Shown here one piece after another: positions 35,841 through 44,623 of a stretch of DNA of 64,000 bases. This DNA is from Psychroserpens burtonensis DSM 12212. GTDB taxonomy: Bacteria > Bacteroidota > Bacteroidia > Flavobacteriales > Flavobacteriaceae. The position numbers were made by a program, and so were the translations under genes. Below the pieces are notes generated by a model, which was not told the DNA's origin, ran no database searches, and saw only the letters and a list, made by a program, of their open reading frames with translations. The DNA is taken from positions 62,001-126,000 of the forward strand of contig NZ_AUDE01000013.1 in NCBI RefSeq assembly GCF_000425305.1, written 5' to 3'. Every line of letters begins with the position of its first letter. The stretch's first letter is position 1.

Positions 35841-35877
35841 AAATATTTTGAAAGGTTAATTTAGTTTTGGAATCGGT

Positions 35878-35885
35878 TACCTTTG
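35878..35885 (+). promoter_or_regulatory. Candidate -7 element of the metallophosphoesterase gene
   Basis: TACCTTTG matches TAnnTTTG; transcription would begin about 35891, ten bases before the ATG at 35901. This argues against the TTG at 35883 as the start codon. Confidence 0.4.
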
Positions 35886-35900
35886 AAAAAACTTCTTCAT

Positions 35901-37127
35901 ATGTTGCGTTGGATTATATTCATTTTAATCTATTGTATTTTTTCAGTTTACGGATATCAGGCTATTAAAACAGTGACTAAAGCGAGTTGGTTTCATTATT
36001 TGTTTATCATAGTGGCACTGGTTATTGCAGGAAATTTTATATATCAATTTTCTTTAGGATCAGAGGGTAGAGTTTTAAACCCAGCAAAGAGTTATGCTTT
36101 TGGATGTCTATTGGCTTTTATGTCTTTAAATCTTGTGATTGTTCCTATCTTACTTGGAGAAGATGTTATTAGAGCTTTTGTAGGGGTATACGATAAGTTC
36201 ATAAGCAAAGAAGCGTTTAATATGTCTTCTAGGCGTAAATTCATTAGCCAAATAGCTTTAGGTTTGGCAGCTATTCCATTTACCTCATTGCTCTACGGGA
36301 TGTATAAAGGAAAATACAAATTTAGAGTTTTAGAATATGTGCTTTATTTTGAAGACTTGCCAGAGGCGTTTGATGGCTACCGCATTACTCAGATAAGCGA
36401 TATTCACTCTGGTAGTTTTGATAATTTTCAAAAGATTAAATATGGTGTGGACCTAGTAAATGAGCAAAAATCTGATGTGATTTTGTTTACAGGAGATTTG
36501 GTCAATAACAAAGCCTCTGAGATGATACCTTGGAAAGATCTCTTTGGCACTTTGAAGGCGAAAGATGGTGTGTTTTCTGTTTTAGGAAATCATGATTATG
36601 GTGACTATGTGGATTGGGATTCACCCGCTGCTAAAGAAAAAAACCTTGATGATCTCAAGCAGATTCAAAAGGAGATGGGCTATGATTTATTGCTCAATGA
36701 AAGTCGATTTATTGAAAGAGAAGGTCAACGTATTGCATTAGTTGGTGTTGAGAATTGGGGAAAAGGTGGATTCAAAAAATCTGGTGATCTAAGAAAGGCT
36801 AGTGAACATATAGATTTAAATGATTTTAAGATTTTAATGAGTCACGATCCTAGTCATTGGGAAGAGCAAGTTATTAATGATGACTATCATTACCATTTGA
36901 CATTAAGTGGTCATACACATGGGATGCAATTTGGGATTGAAATTCCTGGTTGGATTAAGTGGAGTCCAGTAAAATGGCGTTATAAACATTGGGCAGGAAT
37001 ATATAAAGAACTAGGTCAATATATAAATGTCAATAGAGGTTTTGGGTTTTTGGCATATCCTGGACGTGTTGGGATTTGGCCTGAAGTCTCAGTCATTACA
37101 CTTAAAAAAGGTACTAATGACGCATAA
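35901..37127 (+). CDS. Membrane-anchored metallophosphoesterase
   Basis: The protein has an N-terminal membrane part with about three hydrophobic helices (residues 1-20, 30-50 and 65-90). A calcineurin-like phosphoesterase domain follows (about 140-405). The metal ligands are all present: QISDIHSG, FTGDLVNN, LGNHDYGD, a histidine in LMSHDPSHW, and SGHTHGMQFG. Family members hydrolyse phosphodiesters or lipid-linked phosphates such as UDP-sugars at the membrane; the substrate here is not known. I prefer the ATG at 35901 to a TTG six codons earlier, because a -7 box overlaps that TTG. It is followed by the thioredoxin-fold gene on the same strand after 143 bases. Confidence 0.88.
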   Translation: MLRWIIFILIYCIFSVYGYQAIKTVTKASWFHYLFIIVALVIAGNFIYQFSLGSEGRVLNPAKSYAFGCLLAFMSLNLVIVPILLGEDVIRAFVGVYDKFISKEAFNMSSRRKFISQIALGLAAIPFTSLLYGMYKGKYKFRVLEYVLYFEDLPEAFDGYRITQISDIHSGSFDNFQKIKYGVDLVNEQKSDVILFTGDLVNNKASEMIPWKDLFGTLKAKDGVFSVLGNHDYGDYVDWDSPAAKEKNLDDLKQIQKEMGYDLLLNESRFIEREGQRIALVGVENWGKGGFKKSGDLRKASEHIDLNDFKILMSHDPSHWEEQVINDDYHYHLTLSGHTHGMQFGIEIPGWIKWSPVKWRYKHWAGIYKELGQYINVNRGFGFLAYPGRVGIWPEVSVITLKKGTNDA

Positions 37128-37270
37128 TATTGTAGAAATGTTATATTTACTCTTTAATTGTTTATTTTTATGAATATTTAAGAGTGAACCTATTGATTTT
37201 TAGAACCTGAAGTATTATCTAAATTGTAAGTAGGTTTATATATACATGTCTGATTTAAAAGTTTAAATGT

Positions 37271-37567
37271 ATGTCAAAATTTGGGGAACTTATAGATGTA
37301 GATATTCCTGTCTTGTTAGATTTCTTTACAGAATGGAATGAACAATCTACCGCAATGCATCCGGTAATGAGAGATGTAGCGGCAGCTCTTGGTGATAAAG
37401 CAAAAGTCATTAAAATTGACGTCGATAAAAACAAAGAATTAGCTGAGGCACTTCGTGTTAAGGGTCTGCCAACACTTATCATTTATAAGAATGGTGAGAT
37501 GAAATGGCGTCATAGTGGAGAGCAAGATGCTAATACACTGATTGGTATCGTGCAAGAATATATCTAA
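37271..37567 (+). CDS. Thioredoxin-fold protein lacking the active-site cysteines
   Basis: The 98-residue chain follows the thioredoxin fold throughout: IPVLLDFFTEW, then KVIKIDVDKNKELAEALRVK, and the cis-proline loop KGLPTLIIYKNG. The active site, however, reads W22-N-E-Q-S26 where thioredoxin has WCGPC, and the protein contains no cysteine at all. It therefore cannot do disulfide exchange and may be a chaperone or binding partner. The change is not a frameshift; the rest is well conserved. Its stop overlaps that of the convergent deacetylase by four bases. Confidence 0.85.
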   Translation: MSKFGELIDVDIPVLLDFFTEWNEQSTAMHPVMRDVAAALGDKAKVIKIDVDKNKELAEALRVKGLPTLIIYKNGEMKWRHSGEQDANTLIGIVQEYI

Positions 37568-38223
37568 TATTTTTGAGAGAGAGATTTAAATACATATCCC
37601 TTTTTGCTAAAGGTGTCTAATACCTTTGGAAGCGCGTACATCATATTCTTTGATGCCTTTACACTATCGTGAAAAACGATAATACTTCCCGCTTTGCTTT
37701 TTGATATTACATTTTCTAAACATTTTTCTTCGGAAACATCGTGCTCCCAATCAAAAGACAATACATCCCACATAACGATTTGATAGCCTATCTTCATTAG
37801 TTTTTTACCTTGTTTAGGTGTGATTTGTCCATAAGGAGGACGGAAAAAAGTAACGTTTGAAGCCTTAAAGTTTTCTAAATTAGAATTAATGGTGGTTTGA
37901 GCCTCTATAGCGTCCTTCAAATAATCTTTAGTTTTTGTTTTCCAACCTTTGATGTGATTTTGGGTATGGTTGCCAATAGTATGACCTTCTTTAATGATGC
38001 TCTTAAAAATATTTGGATGCTTCTCAACATTATTTCCAATACAAAAGAAAGTGGCTTTTGCGTTGTAGTGCTTTAAGATGTCTAATGTCCATTTGGTGAT
38101 TTCCGGAGTTGGACCATCATCAAAAGTTAAATACAACTCTTTATTAGTAGTTGCTATGTCCCAAACGTAATTTGAGAACATTTTTTTTGCAACTACTGGT
38201 GTTTTTACTGGAGCTATTTTCAC
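37564..38223 (-). CDS. Polysaccharide deacetylase (NodB homology domain)
   Basis: The family removes N- or O-acetyl groups from chitin oligomers, peptidoglycan or exopolysaccharide (carbohydrate esterase 4). All NodB motifs are present: LTFDDGPTPEIT (motif 1, catalytic base and metal aspartate), GHTIGNHTQNH (motif 2, metal histidines), FFRPPYGQIT (motif 3), WDVLSFDWE (motif 4) and IIVFHDS (motif 5). The N-terminal 20 residues are not a clear signal peptide, so location is uncertain. The length (219 aa) is that of a single-domain enzyme. It starts seven bases after the DUF2723 stop, so the two are probably one transcript. Confidence 0.9.
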   Translation of the reverse strand: MKIAPVKTPVVAKKMFSNYVWDIATTNKELYLTFDDGPTPEITKWTLDILKHYNAKATFFCIGNNVEKHPNIFKSIIKEGHTIGNHTQNHIKGWKTKTKDYLKDAIEAQTTINSNLENFKASNVTFFRPPYGQITPKQGKKLMKIGYQIVMWDVLSFDWEHDVSEEKCLENVISKSKAGSIIVFHDSVKASKNMMYALPKVLDTFSKKGYVFKSLSQKY

Positions 38224-38230
38224 AGTCTTC

Positions 38231-41200
38231 TTAGTCTTGAATACCTAGTATTTTGTCTATAGTATCTTTTGGGAAATCTCGTTCTTCTCTTACTGGAGGT
38301 TTTGAGTCCTCCTCATCTTCTCCAGTGAAGTGCTTGAAAAGTTTAAGATAATTATTAAACTTCTCTGTTTCTTGCATAGCAAAATCTGTGTCCTTATAAA
38401 TAACGAGGATATCTACAAGGCTTCTATAGCGTTCAATATCTGTTACAATTTCATCTAAGTAACGCGTTTGGTTTTCTATTGTCAATCCACTCCAATAGGT
38501 TAAGTTTTCCTGATATTTTCTAGTCACATCAGTGTATACTTTTCTAGCTTTATCCTTTTTATCAATTTCATAGTAACCACTAATATAAGGTTCTAAAAGC
38601 GTGTAAAAACCAAACTTATCTACAGGCATTTTTTCCATAGCTAAATCAGCAATATTCTCTGCTTTATCTAGCTTGTCTTCGTTAATTAATTGTTCTAAAA
38701 GCCTAGCAAGATTACCTCTGTAAGTGATGCCGTTTTTACGAGTTTCAACATCGTGATAAATTTTATTGCTACCGCTATTTCCCCAATCCCAAGACATGAC
38801 TTTATCATACATAAGCTCGGAGTCAACACGACCCATATCAAAAGGATTAGCTCTATCAATTTCTGTTTTTATCGGGACTAGTTTATAACACAATCCATCC
38901 AGTTGTAAATAATCTTTCATCCAGATATAATCGTCATCACTAAACGCTCCACCTGTAAAATAAATAGGACGTTTCCAATCATTATTAGCGATGATATCTA
39001 GCATTAGCAATCTGTTTTTATACAAGGCGCTTCCAGAAATAGTAATATCAATGTAAGGTTCTATTTTATCGGCATCTTTTTCTTTTACAATACCATATTT
39101 TAAGACATTGGCCTTATCGACAGGAACTCTGACATGAGAGGTTGGTAAATAGTTTGAGTTTTGTAATTGAATAGGATAGCCATTAGGATCTTCTCCTCTG
39201 CGTTGCATAGCATATTTAAGGCTGTATTTTGGATCATCATTAGATATGAAATCCATAAACTCTTTAATATCCATAGTATCTTTCGTAATCTCATATTTCA
39301 TGATATAATCACGGGTTCCATACTTATATTGATCATGAGTTAATTGTGACGGGATAGGATCGCTTTCATAGGCTTTTCGCTTCATTTGATCGATATACCA
39401 ATCGGTTTGAAATAAACTAGTATTAACGACACGAACGTCTGTTCTCACGCCTTCAATTTCTTGCAAATACCATAACGGGAATGTATCATTATCTCCAATA
39501 GTAAATAGTATGGCGTTTGGTGCACAAGATTCGAGATATTTTCGAGCCATAGCCTGTGCAGTATATTTTTCTGATCGGTCATGATCGTCCCAATTTTCGG
39601 CAGCTAAGATTCCAGGAACTAGGATTAAGCAGACTACAGTTATTGCAGGTGCTAAGAATTTGGAGTTGTAGAATTTCCGAAGTCTATCAAAAATAGCATA
39701 GACACCAAAACCAATCCATATCGCAAATACATAAAAGGAACCTACCACAGAGTAATCTCGTTCTCGAGGTTCAAAAGGTCTCACATTGGTATAGAATTGA
39801 ATAGCTAGTCCTGTAAATAGAAAGAAAACAAGTAATACCCAAAAGCGTTTGGGGTCTCGTCCTAATAAGAATATAAACCCAATGATACCTAAAACTAATG
39901 GTAGCATATAATAGGTGTTTCTTGATTTATTATCTGCTACATCACTAGGGAGATTGTCCTGAGACATGCCTAATCGTGTTTCATCAATAAAGTCAATTCC
40001 GCTAATCCAATTACCGTGTAAATCATCATATTTACCTTGAATATCATCTTGTCGTCCAGAGAAATTCCACATAAAATAACGCCAATACATGTATCCTAAT
40101 TGGTAATCTATCATATAGTAGAGATTGTCACCAATTGAGGGCTTTTCTATAATTAAAAAGTCTCTGCCAAATTGTTTTAAGAAATTATGATAGTCTTCAT
40201 AATCGACTTTGCCTTGAGCGACTTCATTTTTAAATTCATTGACCAGTTGTCGAACTTGATTTTCCATTTGATAATCTGGGTGGATTCTAAAATCTAACAA
40301 CCCCGTGAACATCATATAGTTTTCAGCATGCTCTGTGCTCCACATTCTAGGCAGAACAGCAGCATGTTTTGAGTTGTAGCGTTGTTCGGCGTTTTTCCAA
40401 TCATTAACAATGACATACTCTCCTTTGTCATAATCTTTTTCATATTTAGGTTTAGCATCTTTATACGGATTGTTTTTATCTAAACCAGAATACTGATCTG
40501 TGAACAATGGGCCATAGAACAAGTGTGTTTCTGGATATTGCTCAAGATTATAGTAGGCTAATAATTCTCGTGCGCTTGACGGATTATTCTCATTTATAAC
40601 CACATTAGCATTCGCACGAATTGGTAACATGACCCACGAGGAGAAACCAATAAAAATAAAAATTAAGCAAAGCGTTAAGGTGTTTGCATATTTGTATCCT
40701 TTATCACGTGTGTATTTTAATCCGAAATAGAACGCGGTAACTAATAGTATTCCAGTAATTATAGATCCAGAATTAAAAGGTAAGCCAATGGTGTTGACGA
40801 AGAAAATTTCCGAAGCACTAAAAAGTAAAAGGGCATTTGGAAGCAATAATTTAAATATGAATAGTAGTATGGCTGCTGCTGCGACATTAGCAATAATGAA
40901 ATTAACTACAGTAATTTTTTTGTAATTTTTGAAATAATAGATAAGACCTAATGCTGGAATAGTTAATAATCCCATAAAGTGAACTCCAAATGATAATCCA
41001 ATCACGAATGCTATTAGAATTAACCATCTGTGGCCTCTAGACTTGTGCATATCTTCTTCCCATCGCAATCCTAAATAGAATAAGATGGCCATAATTAAAG
41101 TGGCCATGGCATAAACTTCAGTTTCTACTGCATTAAACCAAAACGAATCTGTGAATGTGAATGCTAAACTTCCAACTAAGGCACTCCCTAGGATTGCAAT

Positions 41201-41590
41201 ATATTGGTTTTTTGATAAGCTTGCATAAGATGTATTTTTTGGGTCTTCTTGTTTTGGGTTTGCTACTCTGGCTAATTTTGTCAATAAAATAGTCATAGTC
41301 CAAAACATAAATAATATGGTAAATGCACTTGATACAGCACTCATCATATTTAACATGGCACCAATTTGAGCAGGTTCTAAGGCAAACATAGAAAAGAATG
41401 CTCCTAGCATTTGAAATAGAGGCGCTCCCGGTGGGTGACCTACCTGTAATTTTGATGAGGTGAGGATATATTCTCCTGCATCCCAAAAGCTAACTGTAGG
41501 CTCTATAGTTAGTCCGAAGGTTATTAACGCTACGGTAAAAGCAAACCATCCTAAAATGGTATTCCATTTCTTGAAGTTGAAATGTGTCAT
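38231..41590 (-). CDS. DUF2723 membrane protein, probable GT-C type glycosyltransferase
   Basis: This large protein (1119 residues from the chosen ATG) belongs to the DUF2723 family, found mainly in Bacteroidota. The N-terminal half holds 11 or more hydrophobic helices. An early loop, ISFWDAGEYILTSSKLQVGHPPGAP-like in pattern (here SFWDAGEYILT and VGHPPGAPLFQ), has the acidic and histidine residues typical of GT-C enzymes such as protein O-mannosyltransferases. The C-terminal half is soluble (YFTGGAFSDDDYIWMKDYLQ). A role in protein or lipid glycosylation is inferred, not shown. I chose the ATG at 41590 instead of 41641 because it gives MTHFNFKKWN, the usual start. Confidence 0.85.
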   Translation of the reverse strand: MTHFNFKKWNTILGWFAFTVALITFGLTIEPTVSFWDAGEYILTSSKLQVGHPPGAPLFQMLGAFFSMFALEPAQIGAMLNMMSAVSSAFTILFMFWTMTILLTKLARVANPKQEDPKNTSYASLSKNQYIAILGSALVGSLAFTFTDSFWFNAVETEVYAMATLIMAILFYLGLRWEEDMHKSRGHRWLILIAFVIGLSFGVHFMGLLTIPALGLIYYFKNYKKITVVNFIIANVAAAAILLFIFKLLLPNALLLFSASEIFFVNTIGLPFNSGSIITGILLVTAFYFGLKYTRDKGYKYANTLTLCLIFIFIGFSSWVMLPIRANANVVINENNPSSARELLAYYNLEQYPETHLFYGPLFTDQYSGLDKNNPYKDAKPKYEKDYDKGEYVIVNDWKNAEQRYNSKHAAVLPRMWSTEHAENYMMFTGLLDFRIHPDYQMENQVRQLVNEFKNEVAQGKVDYEDYHNFLKQFGRDFLIIEKPSIGDNLYYMIDYQLGYMYWRYFMWNFSGRQDDIQGKYDDLHGNWISGIDFIDETRLGMSQDNLPSDVADNKSRNTYYMLPLVLGIIGFIFLLGRDPKRFWVLLVFFLFTGLAIQFYTNVRPFEPRERDYSVVGSFYVFAIWIGFGVYAIFDRLRKFYNSKFLAPAITVVCLILVPGILAAENWDDHDRSEKYTAQAMARKYLESCAPNAILFTIGDNDTFPLWYLQEIEGVRTDVRVVNTSLFQTDWYIDQMKRKAYESDPIPSQLTHDQYKYGTRDYIMKYEITKDTMDIKEFMDFISNDDPKYSLKYAMQRRGEDPNGYPIQLQNSNYLPTSHVRVPVDKANVLKYGIVKEKDADKIEPYIDITISGSALYKNRLLMLDIIANNDWKRPIYFTGGAFSDDDYIWMKDYLQLDGLCYKLVPIKTEIDRANPFDMGRVDSELMYDKVMSWDWGNSGSNKIYHDVETRKNGITYRGNLARLLEQLINEDKLDKAENIADLAMEKMPVDKFGFYTLLEPYISGYYEIDKKDKARKVYTDVTRKYQENLTYWSGLTIENQTRYLDEIVTDIERYRSLVDILVIYKDTDFAMQETEKFNNYLKLFKHFTGEDEEDSKPPVREERDFPKDTIDKILGIQD

Positions 41591-41693
41591 AAAACAAGTC
41601 TTTTTGATGCGAGCGAAATTAACAATAAATATCAAAAGCACTACTCATTTTAAGTAAACGTTACCATTTTTTGATTTTTTATAAAAAATTGTT

Positions 41694-41722
41694 TGTACAA
41701 ATGAAACTTTGTATTAAATTTG
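41694..41722 (+). promoter_or_regulatory. Promoter of tRNA-Gln
   Basis: TTG (41694-41696, within TTTG), 18 bases, then TAAATTTG (41715-41722), ending 17 bases before the tRNA. This is a good match to the Bacteroidota consensus. Confidence 0.65.
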
Positions 41723-41739
41723 CACCCTCGTTAAGATAT

Positions 41740-41812
41740 TGGCCTATGGTGTAACTGGAAACACATTGGTTTTTGGTACCAAAGAGTCTAGGTTCGATCC
41801 CTAGTGGGCCAA
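41740..41812 (+). tRNA. tRNA-Gln (anticodon UUG)
   Basis: The 73 bases fold as a tRNA. The acceptor is TGGCCTA/TGGGCCA with one G-U pair, and the discriminator is A812. The anticodon stem is TTGGT/ACCAA with loop TTTTGGT, placing TTG at 41773-41775. The T arm is CTAGG-TTCGATC-CCTAG. The anticodon UUG reads glutamine CAA. CCA is not encoded. A promoter precedes it and a terminator follows. Confidence 0.96.
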
Positions 41813-41823
41813 CTGAAAACGGA

Positions 41824-41858
41824 AAAGTCCTTACTATTTAAGTAAGGGCTTTTTTTTA
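41824..41858 (+). terminator. Terminator after tRNA-Gln
   Basis: AAGTCCTTACT and AGTAAGGGCTT form a stem with one G-U pair, followed by a run of eight T. It lies 12 bases after the tRNA and before the end of the leftward universal stress gene. Confidence 0.85.
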
Positions 41859-41874
41859 TTCGAAATCTCAACAA

Positions 41875-42699
41875 TTATATTTTAAAAGTAATCACGGGTC
41901 TATTGGCGTGATTTACAAGATCTTCACTAATGCTACCATTGAGGAAATGCGCAATACCTTGTCTGCCATGAGTACTAATCCCAATAAGATCTGCATCAAT
42001 ATGTTTGGAGAAGTTAAGAACGCCTTTTTCTACAGATTCGTCATTATAGATATTTAAAGTGAAGTTTTGAAAGCTGCAATCACTTATAAATTCATTAATT
42101 CTATCATTAGCTTTTTTGGTTGTTGTAAAATTACTAGCAGTATTTACCATTAGTAAATGCAATTTAGCATCAAAAGTAGTGGCAAACTCTGTGGCCTGAC
42201 GATAGGTTTCTTTATTGTCATTTTTAAAATCTGAGGCAAAAACAATGTCATCGATACTGAAATTATCATGCTCATTTTTAATTACAAGAACAGGAACATC
42301 AGAATGTCTAACTGCTTTTTCTGCATTAGAACCTATAAACATTTCTTTAATACCATTTGATCCGTGAGAACCCATTATAATCATGGTGATGCCATGTTCT
42401 TTGCAGATTTCTGAAATGCCATTAAATGAGCCATCAGGTTTAACAATTTCATGAACGGTAAGACCGTCTAAATAGCTGCTATTCATAATGTCTTCAAATT
42501 TTTGATGAGCCATCTTCATAAAAAACATAACTTCAGGCACATCTGTATAGGTGCTTACAGCATCAATTTCTTGCATTGGGATTTCTAACATATGCAATAA
42601 ATAAATCTCGCTATTGTGTTTTTTTGCTATTTGTGCAGCAACTTTTAAAGCATTTTCTGCTTCTGTAGAAAAATCGGTAGGAACTAATATTTTTTTCAT
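41875..42699 (-). CDS. Universal stress protein with two Usp domains
   Basis: The 274-residue protein has two tandem UspA folds. Each ends with the nucleotide-binding pattern G-2x-G-9x-G-S: GSHGSNGIKEMFIGSNAEKA in the first and STHGRQGIAHFLNGSISEDL in the second. Both repeats look able to bind ATP. Such proteins appear under starvation or energy stress, but the biochemical role is generally unclear. I chose the ATG at 42699 (MKKILVPTDFS, the standard opening) over 42756. It is divergent from rimP, and their control regions share about 150 bases. Confidence 0.9.
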   Translation of the reverse strand: MKKILVPTDFSTEAENALKVAAQIAKKHNSEIYLLHMLEIPMQEIDAVSTYTDVPEVMFFMKMAHQKFEDIMNSSYLDGLTVHEIVKPDGSFNGISEICKEHGITMIIMGSHGSNGIKEMFIGSNAEKAVRHSDVPVLVIKNEHDNFSIDDIVFASDFKNDNKETYRQATEFATTFDAKLHLLMVNTASNFTTTKKANDRINEFISDCSFQNFTLNIYNDESVEKGVLNFSKHIDADLIGISTHGRQGIAHFLNGSISEDLVNHANRPVITFKI

Positions 42700-42756
42700 C
42701 TTGGTGAGCTGATTATAATTATATAAATTTAAGAATAAAAAACGAGACTTGATCAC

Positions 42757-42788
42757 TTGTGAAAATCAATAAAAATATTGTATATTTG
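42757..42788 (+). promoter_or_regulatory. Promoter of rimP-nusA-infB
   Basis: TTG (42757-42759), 21 bases, then TATATTTG (42781-42788). Transcription would begin near 42794, leaving a leader of about 58 bases that contains a terminator-like hairpin. Confidence 0.65.
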
Positions 42789-42816
42789 CAGCGTTGTTTG
42801 AAGAAAAAAGAATAAT

Positions 42817-42842
42817 GAGCGGACGGAAAGTCCGCTCTTTTT
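42817..42842 (+). promoter_or_regulatory. Attenuator-like hairpin in the rimP leader
   Basis: GAGCGGAC (42817-42824) and GTCCGCTC (42830-42837) form a perfect 8-bp GC-rich stem with loop GGAAA, followed at once by five T. It has all the features of an intrinsic terminator, yet it lies inside the leader, 10 bases before the rimP start. Control of nusA and infB by premature termination or by NusA itself is a reasonable inference. Confidence 0.65.
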
Positions 42843-42851
42843 ATACTAAAA

Positions 42852-43316
42852 ATGTTCAGAGATACTGTAAAAAATTTATTAGACGAAGGATTAAACCAAC
42901 GAGAAGACCTGTTTTTAATCAGTTTTGATGTATTGCCAGACGATACAATAAAAATTATTATTGATGGAGACAACGGAGTTCTAGTTGAAGATTGTATCTT
43001 TATCAGTCGCGCCATTGAAAACAATTTGGATAGAGAAGAGCAAGATTTTTCTCTAGAAGTGCTGTCTTCTGGGGCTACAGAGCCTTTAGTAAATATAAGA
43101 CAGTATAAAAAAAATATTGGTAGAACACTAAGTGTGAAAACCAAAGAAAATGAAACGATAGAAGGAGTATTAACTCAGGCAAACGAGGATACTATTCTTT
43201 TAGAGTGGAAATCAAGAGAGCCTAAGCCCGTTGGTAAAGGTAAAGTAACAGTAAAAAAGCAAGTTGAAATGGCGTACGATGCTATTTTAAAAGCTCAAGT
43301 GGTAATAAAATTTTAA
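42852..43316 (+). CDS. rimP: Ribosome maturation factor RimP
   Basis: RimP helps assemble the 30S ribosomal subunit. The 154-residue protein has the N-terminal alpha/beta domain (residues 1-78, with SRAIENNLDREEQDFSLEV and SSGATEPL near the domain junction) and the C-terminal SH3-like barrel (about 80-154). It is the first gene of rimP-nusA-infB, an order conserved across bacteria. It starts ten bases after the leader hairpin, so ribosome binding may depend on whether that hairpin is formed. Nine bases separate it from nusA. Confidence 0.93.
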   Translation: MFRDTVKNLLDEGLNQREDLFLISFDVLPDDTIKIIIDGDNGVLVEDCIFISRAIENNLDREEQDFSLEVLSSGATEPLVNIRQYKKNIGRTLSVKTKENETIEGVLTQANEDTILLEWKSREPKPVGKGKVTVKKQVEMAYDAILKAQVVIKF

Positions 43317-43325
43317 TTCATAATT

Positions 43326-44558
43326 ATGGAAAATATTGCGTTAATTGACTCGTTTTCAGAATTTAAGGACGATAAATTAATTGATCGTGTAACGCTAATG
43401 GCCATCTTGGAAGATGTATTGAGAAATGCGTTGAAGAAAAAATATGGTGATGACGATAATTTTGATATTATTATAAATCCAGATAAAGGAGATTTAGAGA
43501 TTTGGAGAAATAGGATTGTAGTTGCAGATGACGAAGTTGAGGAACCAAATCAAGAAATTGCACTTTCTGAAGCTCAAAAAATTGAACCAGATTTTGAAGT
43601 TGGTGAAGATGTAGCAGAAGAGGTGAAGCTTATAGATTTAGGGCGTCGTTCAATTTTAGCATTACGTCAAAACTTGATTTCTAAAATTCACGAACACGAT
43701 AATACAAATATATATAAGCAGTTTAAGGAACTTGAAGGAGAGATTTATTCTGCTGAAGTTCATCATATTCGACATAGAGCCATTATTCTATTAGATGATG
43801 AGGGTAATGAAATCATCCTTCCAAAGGATAAGCAAATACCATCAGACTTTTTTAGAAAGGGAGAGAATGTAAGAGGTATTATTGAAAGCGTTGAATTAAA
43901 AGGAAATAAGCCTGCTATTATAATGTCTAGAACCTCACCAGCGTTTTTAGAGAAATTGTTTGAACAAGAAATTCCTGAAGTATTTGATGGTTTGATTACC
44001 ATTAAACACGTGGTAAGAATACCTGGTGAAAAAGCAAAAGTAGCGGTAGATTCTTACGATGATAGAATTGACCCTGTTGGTGCTTGTGTAGGTATGAAAG
44101 GATCAAGAATTCACGGGATTGTTCGTGAGTTAGGTAACGAGAATATTGACGTTATAAATTATACCACTAACCTACAACTATTTATTACAAGAGCACTAAG
44201 TCCTGCTAGAGTTACCTCTGTTAAAATAGATGAGGAAAATAAACGTGCTGAGGTGCTTTTAAAACCTGAAGAGGTTTCTAAGGCCATTGGTAGAGGAGGT
44301 CACAATATTAGATTAGCTGGTAAATTAACTGGTTATGAAATAGATGTATTTAGAGAAGGCGCAGAGGAAGATGTAGAATTATCAGAATTCTCAGATGAAA
44401 TCGAAGGATGGGTGATTGCAGAATTTAGTAAAGCAGGTTTAGATACTGCGAAAAGTATCTTAGAACAAGACGTTGTTGATCTTGTAAAAAGGACTGATTT
44501 AGAAGAAGAAACGATTATTGATGTTATAAGAATTCTGAAAGAAGAATTCGAAGATTAA
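43326..44558 (+). CDS. nusA: Transcription elongation/termination factor NusA
   Basis: NusA binds RNA polymerase and affects pausing, termination and antitermination. It has the N-terminal polymerase-binding domain (1 to about 125, starting with the SFSEFKDDKLIDRVTLMAIL helix). An S1 domain (about 135-200) and two KH domains follow (about 205-345, with GACVGMKGSRIHGIVREL and the second KH loop KAIGRGGHNIRLA). The 410-residue length lacks the C-terminal acidic repeats of the E. coli protein, as in most bacteria. It is the middle gene of the operon; a 65-base gap separates it from infB. Confidence 0.95.
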   Translation: MENIALIDSFSEFKDDKLIDRVTLMAILEDVLRNALKKKYGDDDNFDIIINPDKGDLEIWRNRIVVADDEVEEPNQEIALSEAQKIEPDFEVGEDVAEEVKLIDLGRRSILALRQNLISKIHEHDNTNIYKQFKELEGEIYSAEVHHIRHRAIILLDDEGNEIILPKDKQIPSDFFRKGENVRGIIESVELKGNKPAIIMSRTSPAFLEKLFEQEIPEVFDGLITIKHVVRIPGEKAKVAVDSYDDRIDPVGACVGMKGSRIHGIVRELGNENIDVINYTTNLQLFITRALSPARVTSVKIDEENKRAEVLLKPEEVSKAIGRGGHNIRLAGKLTGYEIDVFREGAEEDVELSEFSDEIEGWVIAEFSKAGLDTAKSILEQDVVDLVKRTDLEEETIIDVIRILKEEFED

Positions 44559-44623
44559 TGCCAGGTAGCCGGAGTTAGGTGGTTTTGGTAGAATAGATTT
44601 TTAAGTTATATTACAAACAATTT

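Noticed and set aside
41740-41812. tRNA-Gln as an integration site for a mobile island
   Set aside because: No duplicated tRNA 3' end or integrase was found on either side; the neighbours are ordinary chromosomal genes.
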